64,000 nucleotides of DNA from an uncultured Erythrobacter sp. (GTDB lineage Bacteria > Pseudomonadota > Alphaproteobacteria > Sphingomonadales > Sphingomonadaceae). Positions 47,081-57,430 of this stretch are shown here, piece by piece. How positions within the stretch are numbered: the stretch's first letter is position 1; each line of letters begins with the position of its first letter. The stretch spans positions 3,109,501 to 3,173,500 of the forward strand of contig CANLAD010000001.1 of assembly GCA_947488755.1 (NCBI GenBank). Direction: 5' to 3'. The notes beneath the pieces are model-generated. The model saw only the letters and a list, made by a program, of their open reading frames with translations. It was not told the origin of the DNA and did not search any database. The position numbers and the translations under genes are program-made.

Positions 47081-48244
47081 TTACATCGAACGCGCGATCA
47101 GCATCTTCATGATCTCGTTCGATCCGCCGTAGATGCGCGCGATGCGGGTGTCGCGATACATCCGCGCGATGGCGTAATCGTTGATGTAGCCGGCGCCGCC
47201 GTGGAATTGCAGGCATTTGTCGACGACCTCGCTTTGCAGCTCGGTCACCCAGTATTTGGCCATGCTGGCGGTAGGCACATCGAGCTTGCCTTCGAGCAGC
47301 TTCGCGATGCAATCGTTGACGAAAACCCGCGCCGCCGTGCCGCGCGCCTTGAGGTCGGCGAGCACGAATTGCGTGTTCTGAAAGTCCCAGATCGTCTTGC
47401 CGAACGCCTTGCGCTGCTTGACGTATTCGACCGTCACGTCGAGCGCCTTCTCGATTCCCGTCATGGCACCCATTGCGATGACGAGGCGTTCCTGCGGCAG
47501 CTCGCCCATCAGCTGGTAGAAGCCCTTGCCCTCCTCGCCGCCAAGCACGTTGTCGGCGGGGATGAAGACATCGTCGAAGAACAGCTCGGAGGTGTCTTGT
47601 GCATCCAGCCCGATCTTGTCGAGCTTCTTGCCACGCTCGAATCCTTCGGCGCCTTCGGTCTCCAGCAGCATCAGCGATATGCCCTTGGCGCCCTCGCTCG
47701 GGTCGGTCTTGGCGACGACGATGATGAAGTCGGCGGTCTGCCCGTTCGAAATCCAGGTCTTCGACCCGTTGAGCTTGTAGCCGTTCCCGTCTTTGAGCGC
47801 CGTTGTCTTGATGCTTTGCAGGTCGGAGCCCGCATCCGGTTCGCTCATCGCGATGGCGCTGACCAGTTCGCCGGTGACGAGCTTTGGCAGGTATTTCTGC
47901 TTTTGCTCCTCGGTCCCGTGGCGCACGAGATAAGGCAGGATGATCGTGTTGTGCAGGCTCGCGGCGAAGCCTTCGACACCGTGCTTGGCTTGCTGGTCGA
48001 TGACGACCATGTCGTGTCGGAAATCACCGCCATGGCCGCCATATTCCTCGGGCACCGAGACGCCGAGCAGGCCCGCTTCGCCGGCTTCGTTCCAGAATTC
48101 GCGCTCGACCTGCCCGTCCTCGCGCCATTTCTCGATACGCTTTGGCGGCGCCTTGTCCTGATAGAATTTGCCCACGGCATCGGCGAAGATCGCTATCTCT
48201 TCGTCTTCCATAAATTCGGGCTGCGGAACGTCGATAACGGGCAT
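47081..48244 (-). CDS. Acyl-CoA dehydrogenase
   Basis: 'AIAMSEPDAGSDLQSIKTTALKDGNGYKLNGSKTWISNGQTADFIIVVAKT', 'QLMGELPQERLVIAMGA', 'QFHGGAGYINDYAIARMYRDTRIARIYGGSNEIMKMLIARSM'. Confidence 0.97.
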   Translation of the reverse strand: MPVIDVPQPEFMEDEEIAIFADAVGKFYQDKAPPKRIEKWREDGQVEREFWNEAGEAGLLGVSVPEEYGGHGGDFRHDMVVIDQQAKHGVEGFAASLHNTIILPYLVRHGTEEQKQKYLPKLVTGELVSAIAMSEPDAGSDLQSIKTTALKDGNGYKLNGSKTWISNGQTADFIIVVAKTDPSEGAKGISLMLLETEGAEGFERGKKLDKIGLDAQDTSELFFDDVFIPADNVLGGEEGKGFYQLMGELPQERLVIAMGAMTGIEKALDVTVEYVKQRKAFGKTIWDFQNTQFVLADLKARGTAARVFVNDCIAKLLEGKLDVPTASMAKYWVTELQSEVVDKCLQFHGGAGYINDYAIARMYRDTRIARIYGGSNEIMKMLIARSM

Positions 48245-48245
48245 A

Positions 48246-49007
48246 TTACTTCCCCTTCCAATTCGGGGCGCGCTTCTCGGCGAACGCGGCCGCACCTTCG
48301 CGCGCATCTTCGGATACGAAGACCGGCGCGATCAGCTGCGCCTGTTTTTCGTAGCGTTCGTCCATGTCCCAGCCGCGTGATTCCTTCATCACCTGCTTGG
48401 ACACCTTGACGGCGAGCGGGCCGTTGGCCGCGATCCTGGCAGCGAGGGTCTTTGCCCCCTCCAATGCCGGACCCTCGACCACCTCGTTGATGAGGCCAAG
48501 CTCGTAAGCACGCGCAGCGTCGATGAAGTCGCCGGTCAGCGCCAGTTCCATCGCGATGCGTTCGGGGATCTGGTCGGGCAGCATCATCACGCCGCCCGCC
48601 GCTGCGACCAGGCCGCGCTTGGCTTCGGGAATGCCGAATTTCGCGTCCTTGTTCGCGACCACGAGGTCGCAGGCGATCATCAGTTCGAGCCCGCCCGCAA
48701 GCGCATAGCCCTCGACCGCCGCGATCAGCGGTTTGGCGGGCGGCGCCTGTACGACGCCGCCAAATCCGCGTCCCTCGACCGTCGGGCTTTCGCCGCGCAG
48801 AAAGCCCTTCAGGTCCATGCCCGAACAGAACGTCCCACCTGCACCGGTCAGGATGCCGACGCGCAGATCGTCCTCGCTGTCGAGCCGGTCCATCGCCGCG
48901 GCGATCCCTTCGGCGGCGGCCTTGGACATCGCATTCTTGGCTTCGGGTCGGTTGATCGTGACGATCAGGACACCGTCTTCAATTTGGGTCAGGACTTCTT
49001 CGCTCAC
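48246..49007 (-). CDS. Enoyl-CoA hydratase/crotonase family
   Basis: 'VLIVTINRPEAKNAMSKA', 'LTGAGGTFCSGMDLKGFL', 'KPLIAAVEGYALAGGLELMIACDLVVANKDAKFGIPEAKRGLVAAAGG'. GTG start. Confidence 0.95.
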   Translation of the reverse strand: MSEEVLTQIEDGVLIVTINRPEAKNAMSKAAAEGIAAAMDRLDSEDDLRVGILTGAGGTFCSGMDLKGFLRGESPTVEGRGFGGVVQAPPAKPLIAAVEGYALAGGLELMIACDLVVANKDAKFGIPEAKRGLVAAAGGVMMLPDQIPERIAMELALTGDFIDAARAYELGLINEVVEGPALEGAKTLAARIAANGPLAVKVSKQVMKESRGWDMDERYEKQAQLIAPVFVSEDAREGAAAFAEKRAPNWKGK

Positions 49008-49117
49008 AGGCTCTCACTCCCCATTTTCATTAGCAACTGAATTCTTGTGCGAGTGGTGCAGGGGCCTTACGAATACGTCAACTGCAAGTTTCGCAAAAAC
49101 GAGAGAGGATCATCCCC

Positions 49118-50386
49118 ATGGCAGAGGCATATATCATCGACGCAGTGCGCACCCCGCGCGGGATCGGCAAGCAGGGCAAAGGCGCGCTGGCGGAACAGCA
49201 TCCGCAACATCTCGCCGCAACGGTGCTGAAGGCGATTGCCGAGCGCAACGATCTCGACACCAGCACCATTGACGACGTAATCTGGTCGGTGTCGACGCAG
49301 GACGGGATGCAGTCAGGCGATCTGGGGCGCATGGCCGCGCTTGATGCGGGCTATGACATCACGTCGAGCGGGACGACGCTGGACCGGTTCTGCGGCGGCG
49401 GCATCACCAGCGTCAGCCTCGCCGCGGCGCAGGTGATGAGCGGGATGGAGGATTGCGTTGTCGCCGGAGGCACCGAGATGATGAGCCTCACCGGTGCGAT
49501 GGCCAAGGAAAAGATGCAGGCCGGGATCAAGCCCCCGATGATGGGCAGCTATAACGAGCGGCTCCAGCGCGTGCATCCGCAATCGCATCAGGGCGTGTGC
49601 GGCGATGCGATCGCGACGATCGAGGGCTTCACGCGAGAGGAGCTGGACGAGGTCGGCTATCGCTCACAGCAGCGCGCCGCCGAAGCTATTGGGGAGGGTC
49701 GGTTCGACAAGTCGGTCGTCCCGGTGGTCACCGATGATGGCACCGTGGTGCTCGACCGCGAGGAATATCCGCGTCCGCAAACCACCAAGGAAGACCTTGC
49801 CAAGCTCGAACCGGCCTTCACCAAGATTGCGGACGTTCCGCTCGATAAGGACGGGACTACCTTTCGCGGGCTGGTCAATCAGAAATACCCGGACGTCGAG
49901 ATCGAGCATTTCCACCATGCGGGCAATTCGTCCGGCGTGGTCGATGGTGCGGCGGCGGTGCTGGTCACGAGCAAGGACTACGCGCAGAAACACGGGCTGA
50001 AGCCGCGAGCGCGGATCGTCGCGACGGCGAATATGGGCGATGATCCTACGTTGATGCTGAATGCGCCGGTTCCGGCAGCGAAGAAGGTGCTCGAAAAGGC
50101 GGGGCTGACTTTGGACGACATCGACCTGTTCGAGATCAACGAGGCGTTCGCGGTGGTCGCCGCCAAGTTCGTGCGCGATCTCGGGCTCGACTGGGACAAG
50201 GTCAACGTCAATGGCGGCTCGATCGCGCTGGGCCATCCGATCGGCGCGACCGGCTCTATCCTGATCGGCACGATCGTGGACGAGCTGGAGCGGCGGGGCC
50301 TCAAGCGCGGGCTGGTGACGATGTGCGCTGCGGGCGGCATGGCACCGGCGATCATCGTTGAGCGGGTCGACGATTTTGTCGACTGA
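49118..50386 (+). CDS. Acetyl-CoA C-acyltransferase (thiolase)
   Basis: 'TTLDRFCGGGITSVSLAAAQVMSG', 'VNVNGGSIALGHPIGATGSILIGTI', 'LVTMCAAGGMAPAIIVE'. Confidence 0.96.
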   Translation: MAEAYIIDAVRTPRGIGKQGKGALAEQHPQHLAATVLKAIAERNDLDTSTIDDVIWSVSTQDGMQSGDLGRMAALDAGYDITSSGTTLDRFCGGGITSVSLAAAQVMSGMEDCVVAGGTEMMSLTGAMAKEKMQAGIKPPMMGSYNERLQRVHPQSHQGVCGDAIATIEGFTREELDEVGYRSQQRAAEAIGEGRFDKSVVPVVTDDGTVVLDREEYPRPQTTKEDLAKLEPAFTKIADVPLDKDGTTFRGLVNQKYPDVEIEHFHHAGNSSGVVDGAAAVLVTSKDYAQKHGLKPRARIVATANMGDDPTLMLNAPVPAAKKVLEKAGLTLDDIDLFEINEAFAVVAAKFVRDLGLDWDKVNVNGGSIALGHPIGATGSILIGTIVDELERRGLKRGLVTMCAAGGMAPAIIVERVDDFVD

Positions 50387-51911
50387 GATCTCGGACAACA
50401 CGCCGGTCATCATCGGCGTCGGCCAGTATTCGGAGCGGGTAGGCGAACCCGGATACGAAGCTCTGTCCTATATGGACCTTGGCGGGCGAGCCTTTGCGGC
50501 GGCGATTGAGGACGCGCGGGCGGGCGGCTCGGTTTCCGAGGCGATCGACACCGTTGCCGCGATCCGGGCTTTTGAAATGTCGCGACCGGGCAAGGCACCG
50601 CCCTTTGGTGGGTCGGACAACCCGCCTCGCAGCTTTGCCAAGCGTGTGGGTGCCGATCCGCAGCGCGCCATCCTCTCTACCACCGGGGGGCAGTACAACC
50701 AGTACCTCGTTGGCGAATTCGCCGCCGACATCGCCGCTGGGCGCAGCCACTGTGCGGCGATCGTCGGGGCGGAGGCGATCTCGACCGTGCTGGCACTCTC
50801 AGCGAAAGGTAAGCAGCCCGATTGGTCCGAGGAGGTTGGCGGCGAACTTGAGGACCGCGGCTTCGGGCTTGAAGGCCTGCTCGAACCCGCGCTGTTTGCT
50901 CACGGGGCAAGCGGCGCGATCCCGCTCTACGCCATCGCCGAAAATGCACGGCGCGCCAAGCTGGGCATGGGATTGGACGAGTATCGCCGCGATATCGGCG
51001 AGCTGTTCGCGCCCTTCACCAAGGTCGCCGCAGACAACCCTCACGCCGCCGCTCCGGTCGAACGCAGCGCCGAGGAGTTGGCGACCGTCACCGAGCGCAA
51101 CCGCATTGTCGCAGAGCCCTATGCCCGCATGACGGTGGCCCGCGATCAGGTAAACCAGGCCGCCGCGATCATCATCGCCAGCGCCGCGACGGCACGCGAA
51201 TTGGGCGTGCCGGAGGATCGCTGGGTGCACATTCATGCGGTTTCGAGTGCGACCGAGTTGGAACTGTCCGAACGTTCCGACCTCTCCGCCAACCCCGCCT
51301 CCATCGCCTCGGTCGAGCAAGCGCTTGAAATCGCGGAGAAAAGCATCGCCGATATCGACCACCTCGATTTCTATTCGTGCTTTGCCATTCCCGTTTTCAA
51401 CCAGTGCGACCACTTCGATCTCGCGCCGAATGATCCGCGCGGATTGACCCTAACGGGCGGGCTGCCCTTCTTTGGCGGGGCCGGCAACAATTACTCCGCG
51501 CATGCCATCGCCGAAGCCGTGCAGCGGGTGCGCGGCGATCGGGGCAGCTACGCATTGGTCGGCGCAAACGGCGGCTGGATGAGCAAATACGCGACCGGCA
51601 TCTACTCCACCGAAGCCGCCGACTGGTCGAAAACCGAGCGTGTGCAGGAGGTGCCTAAAGCGACCAACGGGGTGCCAAGGAGCACCGAACCCTTCGAAAG
51701 CGCGACAGTCGAGAGCTACACGATCAACTACGCGAAGTCGGGCAGCGACGCCGTATTCATCGGCCGCAATTCAGGCGGCGAGCGCGTGATCGGAAACGCC
51801 GACCTCTCACACGATCCTACCCGCAAAGCTTTCGAAAGCGGCGAGCCTTTCGGTATGACCCTTTCGGTCGAGCGTGACGATCGCGGGCGTAACCTGGGCC
51901 GGGTGAATTGA
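50358..51911 (+). CDS. Thiolase-like acetyl-CoA acetyltransferase (SCPx/non-canonical thiolase)
   Basis: 'TPVIIGVGQYSER', 'IDHLDFYSCFAIPVFNQCDHFDLAP', 'LTLTGGLPFFGGAGNNYSAHAIAEAVQRVRGDRGSYALVGANGGWMSKYATGIYSTEAADW'. Non-ATG start, overlaps the upstream thiolase. Confidence 0.88.
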   Translation: MSGSTILSTEISDNTPVIIGVGQYSERVGEPGYEALSYMDLGGRAFAAAIEDARAGGSVSEAIDTVAAIRAFEMSRPGKAPPFGGSDNPPRSFAKRVGADPQRAILSTTGGQYNQYLVGEFAADIAAGRSHCAAIVGAEAISTVLALSAKGKQPDWSEEVGGELEDRGFGLEGLLEPALFAHGASGAIPLYAIAENARRAKLGMGLDEYRRDIGELFAPFTKVAADNPHAAAPVERSAEELATVTERNRIVAEPYARMTVARDQVNQAAAIIIASAATARELGVPEDRWVHIHAVSSATELELSERSDLSANPASIASVEQALEIAEKSIADIDHLDFYSCFAIPVFNQCDHFDLAPNDPRGLTLTGGLPFFGGAGNNYSAHAIAEAVQRVRGDRGSYALVGANGGWMSKYATGIYSTEAADWSKTERVQEVPKATNGVPRSTEPFESATVESYTINYAKSGSDAVFIGRNSGGERVIGNADLSHDPTRKAFESGEPFGMTLSVERDDRGRNLGRVN

Positions 51912-51947
51912 ACCACCTTTGACAAATCGGCTGGGAAAGCGTATTTA

Positions 51948-51971
51948 GTTACAAACGTAACCAGTTTGTAA
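51948..51971. promoter_or_regulatory. Nested inverted repeats (putative operator) just upstream of hppD
   Basis: GTTAC-AAAC-GTAAC (51948-51961) nested within TTACAAAC-GTAACCA-GTTTGTAA (51949-51971). Confidence 0.6.
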
Positions 51972-51990
51972 TATGCGAGATCGCCGAGCC

Positions 51991-53142
51991 ATGACCAAGC
52001 ACAAAACTATCCAGAATTCCGAGAACAGCGGCGACCTGTTCGAGAACCCCGTTGGCCTCGACGGCTTCGAGTTCGTCGAATTCTGCGCGCCCGAAAAGGG
52101 GATGCTGGAGCCGGTGTTCGAAGCAATGGGCTTCACCCGTGTCGCCAAGCACCGGTCCAAGGACGTGCACCTGTGGCGCCAGGGCGGCATCAACCTCATC
52201 GCCAATTACGAACCGCGCAGCGCCGCCTGGTTCTTCGCACGCGAGCACGGGGCAAGTGCGTGCGGCATGGCATTCCGCGTGCGCGATGCGGCCAAGGCTT
52301 ACGACTATCTGCTGGAACAGGGCGCCGAGCCGGTGCAGGTCGAAACCGGTCCGATGGAACTGCGCATTCCCGCCATTCGCGGGATCGGAGGCGCGATCCT
52401 TTACCTCGTGGACCGCTATGCCGGGGCCGAAGACAAGAGCCTCACCATTTACGACATCGATTTCGATTATCTGCCCGACGTCGATCCCTATCCCGAGGGC
52501 GCAGGGTTTCACACGATCGATCACCTCACCCACAACGTCTACACCGGGCGCATGAAGTACTGGGCTGATTATTACGAGAAGCTGTTCAACTTCAAGGAGA
52601 TCCGCTTCTTCGACATCAAGGGAGAATATACCGGCCTGACCTCAAAGGCGCTGACCGCACCCGATGGCAAGATCCGCATCCCGCTCAACGAAGAGGGCGA
52701 GGGCGGGAAGGGCCAGATCGAGGAGTTCCTGAAACAGTTCAACGGTGAGGGCATTCAGCACATCGCGCTGATCTGCGATGATCTCCCCGCCTGCTGGGAT
52801 CGCCTCAAGGATTACGGCGTCCCGTTCATGACCGCGCCGCCTGAAACCTATTACGAAATGCTCGAAGAGCGCTTGCCCGGTCACGGCGAGAACGCCGACG
52901 AACTCAAGGCGCGCGGCATCCTGCTCGACGGGACGATAGAGGATGGCAGCCCGCGCCTGTTGCTGCAGATCTTTGCCGAAGCGCAGGTCGGCCCGGTCTT
53001 CTTCGAATTCATTCAGCGCAAGGGCGATGACGGCTTTGGCGAAGGCAATTTCAAGGCGCTGTTTGAAAGCATGGAGCGCGACCAGATCCGCCGCGGCGCG
53101 CTGGACGTCGATCCCAAGGCGCCGAGCGAGCCTGCGCAATGA
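51991..53142 (+). CDS. hppD: 4-hydroxyphenylpyruvate dioxygenase
   Basis: '[63 protein letters not shown]', '[12 protein letters not shown]', '[40 protein letters not shown]'. Start 51991 preferred because 51973 abuts the inverted repeat. Confidence 0.96.
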   Translation: MTKHKTIQNSENSGDLFENPVGLDGFEFVEFCAPEKGMLEPVFEAMGFTRVAKHRSKDVHLWRQGGINLIANYEPRSAAWFFAREHGASACGMAFRVRDAAKAYDYLLEQGAEPVQVETGPMELRIPAIRGIGGAILYLVDRYAGAEDKSLTIYDIDFDYLPDVDPYPEGAGFHTIDHLTHNVYTGRMKYWADYYEKLFNFKEIRFFDIKGEYTGLTSKALTAPDGKIRIPLNEEGEGGKGQIEEFLKQFNGEGIQHIALICDDLPACWDRLKDYGVPFMTAPPETYYEMLEERLPGHGENADELKARGILLDGTIEDGSPRLLLQIFAEAQVGPVFFEFIQRKGDDGFGEGNFKALFESMERDQIRRGALDVDPKAPSEPAQ

Positions 53143-53702
53143 GCGAGCACCCGGTCAAATTGGGCGGCGTCCATCACGCAGCCTATCGCTGCAAGGACGC
53201 CAAGGAAACGGTCGAGTGGTATGGCCGCGTTCTAGGCATGGATTACACCACCGCCTTTGCCGAGGATCACGTGCCCTCGACCGGGGAATACGATCCCTAC
53301 ATGCACGTCTTCCTGGATGCGGGGAACGGCAACATCCTCGCCTTTTTCGAGCTGCCCAATCAGACCGAGATGGGCCGCGACGAGAATACGCCCGCCTGGG
53401 TCCAACACCTCGCATTTCGCGTGCCGGATGAAGACGCGCTGCTGGCGGCCAAGCGCCATATCGAGGGCGAGGGGATCGACGTGCTCGGCCCGACGCATCA
53501 CGGCATCTTCAAGTCGGTCTATTTCTTCGACCCCAACGGCCACCGCGTCGAACTCGCCGCCGATATCGGCACCGACGAGCAATACGCCGAGCTAAAGCGC
53601 GTCGCCCCGCTGATGCTCGACGAATGGAGCCAGACGAAGAAAGCTCCTCGCCACGCCGACTGGCTGCACGAGATAGCGCGCGAGGAGCACGGCAAGGGAT
53701 AG
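53139..53702 (+). CDS. VOC-superfamily (glyoxalase/extradiol dioxygenase-like) protein
   Basis: ATGA overlap with hppD; '[38 protein letters not shown]', '[26 protein letters not shown]'. Confidence 0.9.
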   Translation: MSEHPVKLGGVHHAAYRCKDAKETVEWYGRVLGMDYTTAFAEDHVPSTGEYDPYMHVFLDAGNGNILAFFELPNQTEMGRDENTPAWVQHLAFRVPDEDALLAAKRHIEGEGIDVLGPTHHGIFKSVYFFDPNGHRVELAADIGTDEQYAELKRVAPLMLDEWSQTKKAPRHADWLHEIAREEHGKG

Positions 53703-53716
53703 GTGGACCGGATGTG

Positions 53717-53753
53717 AAAAGGGCGCGAAGGTGATGACCTTCGCGCCCTTTTT
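53717..53753. terminator. Bidirectional Rho-independent terminator
   Basis: AAAAGGGCGCGAAGGT-GATG-ACCTTCGCGCCCTTTTT between convergent genes. Confidence 0.92.
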
Positions 53754-53776
53754 CGTTTGTCAGGCAGATCGCGGGA

Positions 53777-56700
53777 TCAGAATTCGCCGCGAATGCCAAG
53801 ATAGAAGAAGCGACCGCGCACGCCGATCGGGCGCACTAGGCTTCCCAAATATGGTTCTATGTCGAAGGCGTTGTTGATCCCGCCATAGACGTTCAATTGG
53901 TCGGCGACGTCGTAGCTGAAGAAGATGTCGCTGACTATCGAGCTGCCGGTGTCGCGCTGCGGCAAGGCGACGAAACTGTTGTCGTCTACAACCTGGACGG
54001 TATCGCCTTCGATTGAAACCTCCACGACTTCAATATTGTCGATACCCGGCGAAAGCTGGCTGCTCTCGAAGCGGCCATTATAACCCAGTGTAAGCCTGTC
54101 ATAATCCCAGCTGATGCCGAAATTGACAATCCATTCAGGGCTACCGAATTCGCCGAGGCCATCGTTGGTGATATCATTAGCGATACGCGCACGTTCCTGC
54201 TCGAGCGGGTCTTCGATTGCCGCAATCAGGACGTCGGCGGTCGCATCGAAAATCGTCTCTTCTTCAAGGAAATGAGTGCCAGTCGCAGACAGTCGAATGT
54301 CACCCAGATTGTCTCCTGGCACCGCAAAATCGTACGTGGCGGCAAAGTCGATGCCACGCGCGGTGATAGATCCGAGGTTGATGTTGCCGGAGGTAAAGTC
54401 GTTGATCAGCCCGTTATCAGGATCACGTACGATGGCATCGCAGAACTGGTTGTCGGTCGATGGCAAATCAACGCACGCCGATGCGATTTCAACGCCCGTC
54501 AGCGAGTCGATTGCGCCTTCGATACTGATGTCGTAATAATCTGCGATCAGCGTAAGGCCAGGTAGGAAGCTGGTGGGCTGGAACACGAACCCTGCGGTGA
54601 AGGTTTCTGCCTCCTCTTCCGACAGGTTCGGATTGCCCCCGGTCGTGCCCGAACGGAATGCCGAGGCGAAATCGGCCGGGTTGAAGCTGTCGCCGACGAA
54701 CTGGCGGCAATTCGCTTCACGGAACGCGCTGCCTGCATCGATGTTGGCGTCCGCGCATGGATCGGCGGTCAACCCGATCAGCGCAGGCGTAACCGGGCCG
54801 AATAGCTCGGCGAGGTTTGGCGCACGCACCGCAACCGAATAGGTGCCACGCAGTGTGAGGGCCGGGATCGGCTTGTAGCGCCCCCCAACCGTCCAGGCAG
54901 TCGTTCGCCCGATCGTGTTGTAGTCGGAGAAACGGATTGCTCCCGTCACTTCGAGCAGATCTACGAAGTCCATGTCCGCGAGAAGCGGAGCGCGAATCTC
55001 GCCGAACCCTTCATAAACCTCAATCGCGGGATCCTCGAAATCGGGATCGGGCGATGGGAAGATCGGGCCGGCATTGTTGGTCGCCTGTGTGATCGGTGGC
55101 GAATTCTGGAACGGGGACGGCGTGAACTGTGAGGTGTCGCGCCGATATTCGAAACCCGCAGCAAAGCCGACCGGTCCGCCGGGAAGCGAGAAGAAGCTCT
55201 CGGTGTCGCCTGCAATCGTCGCCAGCAATTGCTGCTGTGTCAGCACGGTCGAGTTGTTGATGTCGACGAAGGCGAAGTCGGCACCCGGTCCGACAATGGC
55301 GCCATCGCCGAGGATATTGATCGGCGCGCACTGGCCGTCGCCCGGCAGGAAGGTGAGCGCTTGGCCCAGCCCGTCATCGTTCGTTGGCGGCGCAGGAAAG
55401 GGCGAAACGCCGGGTGCCGAACCATCGAGCGACGAACGACAGATGATATCGCCGACCTGCGCGGAATCAGGGCCGATCTCGATGCCTTCACCGCCGCGAA
55501 TGGCTGTCGCGGTGGCGTCGTTGGCGATGAAGGTTGCGATGTTGTCGTCGGTCAGCGCAACAGCATCGATCGCGTAGTAATATCGGTCTTCGATCCGGAC
55601 ATTCTGGAATACCGACTGCACCTCGGTCCGCCCGTAATTATAGGATACCTCCCAGTCCCAGCCGAGATCGGGAATCTCGCCGCGCAGACCGCCTACGAGG
55701 CGCCAGGTGGTGCGCTCGGTATTCTCCAGCGGATCAATGTCGAAGTCGAGATTGTCGCGTGACACCGCGACTCCGACCGTCCCATCATTGTCGTCGTCAT
55801 CGTCATTGTCGATAAGATCCTGCAACTGATCCACCTGCGCCAGCAACTCGGCCGGTAGGAATGGATTGTCGAGCTGGAGCGGAATATCGTCACTGAACGG
55901 GATGCCCGCCTGGTCGAGCCCTTCAGTGAACGCGAACTTGCCGTCGAGAAACACTTCGACGTTCGAAGTGATCTCATAGTCTGCGGCCGCGCTTACGACG
56001 ACCTGATCGAGCTCTGGCAGGATGATGCCGTCGGGCGGGTTCTGGGTGATGCCATCGCCACCTAGCGCGGTGAACGGGTCGACCGCGATACCCGGATCGT
56101 ATCGGCGCAACACCCCATTATCGAAAATCTGCGCAAGTGGGATGTCGGTCCCGTCGATATCGGGTGTCGCGCCTAGGTTCGCCGCGGTCGCGCCTGCGAC
56201 GAATCCACTGGGGCCAACGCCGACCGAGATTACCCCCGACGCGCTCGAGATCGGGAGCGTCTGGTTGGGGAAGAAAGCGTTGTCCGGAATTTCGCCATCC
56301 GGAAGACCGAGGTCGGCTGCTGAAATGCCGAGCGCGTCGAGAACTGCCTGATTGGTCGGGCCGAAGCTCGAAATGCCGAGCCCGGCAAAATCGCGGTCGC
56401 CCCCGCGAAGAGGGGTTTGGCGGCGATATTCAGCGGAGAATACCGCGCTGCCGCGTCCGTCATCGAACGTGCCCCCGGTGGCGATAGAGGCGTAATAGCT
56501 CTCTGCATCGCCTTCATCGGAGACACCGGTGCGCAGGTTGTATTCAACCCCGTCGAAGTCCCGGCCCGAGCGTAGCTGAAAGTTCACGACGCCTGTCACG
56601 GCATCGGCGCCATAGATCGAGGAGGCACCACCAGTGAGCACCTCGACGCTGCGGATACGCGGTGTGGGGATCGCGTTGATGTCGACCGCCGCCGATCCAC

Positions 56701-57130
56701 CAGTGCCAGGCACATGACGTCGTCCATCGACTAATGCTAGCGTTCGGACTGTTCCAAGTTGTCGAAGATTGAGCAGGCTAAGGCCGAGGTCTGAGCTGTC
56801 ACCTGTCTCGCCCGCCGGTGTCTGGTTGACCGAATCGATACCGGGAAGCGATCCTTGCAGCGCCGGAATATCGCGCAGCAATGTTGCCAGATCGGCTTCA
56901 CCGGTGGTCGCGATCGTCTCCGCATCTACGACCGTGATTGGACTTGGCGCAGAGATGGGCGAATCGATTGCGATGCGAGAGCCGGTGACCACGATCTCCT
57001 CCACCACCGGTTCTTCCTCCTCAATGGCGGCAGGTAGCGGTTCGCCGGTGGTCTGCGCATGCGCAGCGAGCGGCAGGGCGCTGGCGGCGGTAAGCAACAG
57101 AGCGTGGCGCGAGATCGTGGTTGGTTTCAT
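53777..57130 (-). CDS. TonB-dependent receptor
   Basis: 'EEIVVTGSRIAIDSPISAPSPITVVDAETIATTGEADLATLLRDIPALQGS', 'TLALVDGRRHVPGTGGSAAVDINAIPTPRIRSVEVLTGGASSIYGADAVTGVVNFQLR', terminal 'RFFYLGIRGEF'. Confidence 0.96.
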   Translation of the reverse strand: MKPTTISRHALLLTAASALPLAAHAQTTGEPLPAAIEEEEPVVEEIVVTGSRIAIDSPISAPSPITVVDAETIATTGEADLATLLRDIPALQGSLPGIDSVNQTPAGETGDSSDLGLSLLNLRQLGTVRTLALVDGRRHVPGTGGSAAVDINAIPTPRIRSVEVLTGGASSIYGADAVTGVVNFQLRSGRDFDGVEYNLRTGVSDEGDAESYYASIATGGTFDDGRGSAVFSAEYRRQTPLRGGDRDFAGLGISSFGPTNQAVLDALGISAADLGLPDGEIPDNAFFPNQTLPISSASGVISVGVGPSGFVAGATAANLGATPDIDGTDIPLAQIFDNGVLRRYDPGIAVDPFTALGGDGITQNPPDGIILPELDQVVVSAAADYEITSNVEVFLDGKFAFTEGLDQAGIPFSDDIPLQLDNPFLPAELLAQVDQLQDLIDNDDDDDNDGTVGVAVSRDNLDFDIDPLENTERTTWRLVGGLRGEIPDLGWDWEVSYNYGRTEVQSVFQNVRIEDRYYYAIDAVALTDDNIATFIANDATATAIRGGEGIEIGPDSAQVGDIICRSSLDGSAPGVSPFPAPPTNDDGLGQALTFLPGDGQCAPINILGDGAIVGPGADFAFVDINNSTVLTQQQLLATIAGDTESFFSLPGGPVGFAAGFEYRRDTSQFTPSPFQNSPPITQATNNAGPIFPSPDPDFEDPAIEVYEGFGEIRAPLLADMDFVDLLEVTGAIRFSDYNTIGRTTAWTVGGRYKPIPALTLRGTYSVAVRAPNLAELFGPVTPALIGLTADPCADANIDAGSAFREANCRQFVGDSFNPADFASAFRSGTTGGNPNLSEEEAETFTAGFVFQPTSFLPGLTLIADYYDISIEGAIDSLTGVEIASACVDLPSTDNQFCDAIVRDPDNGLINDFTSGNINLGSITARGIDFAATYDFAVPGDNLGDIRLSATGTHFLEEETIFDATADVLIAAIEDPLEQERARIANDITNDGLGEFGSPEWIVNFGISWDYDRLTLGYNGRFESSQLSPGIDNIEVVEVSIEGDTVQVVDDNSFVALPQRDTGSSIVSDIFFSYDVADQLNVYGGINNAFDIEPYLGSLVRPIGVRGRFFYLGIRGEF

Positions 57131-57430
57131 GATTTTCCCTGTTGCTTAAACAGCGCGCGAACAGCGTGCTGCGATGCAACAGAATTCAGGCTTGCCCTCT
57201 TTGTGTCAAGGCGATTACAGCATAATCTTATGGAAATAGCGCGGGCGTGGTAATCTTGTTACAACTGTTGAGCAGAAAACAGCGGCTTCCCATCATTTGC
57301 CGTGGATCGTATCTGTGAAGCGCCATCCCGGATCCGCGCATGGCGCTCTCGCCCTTGACCTTGCACGGCCTGTCGCCGACCACCCGTGTCCAGCGTAATT
57401 TCTTCCACGCCAACATTGGAAAAGAACCGA

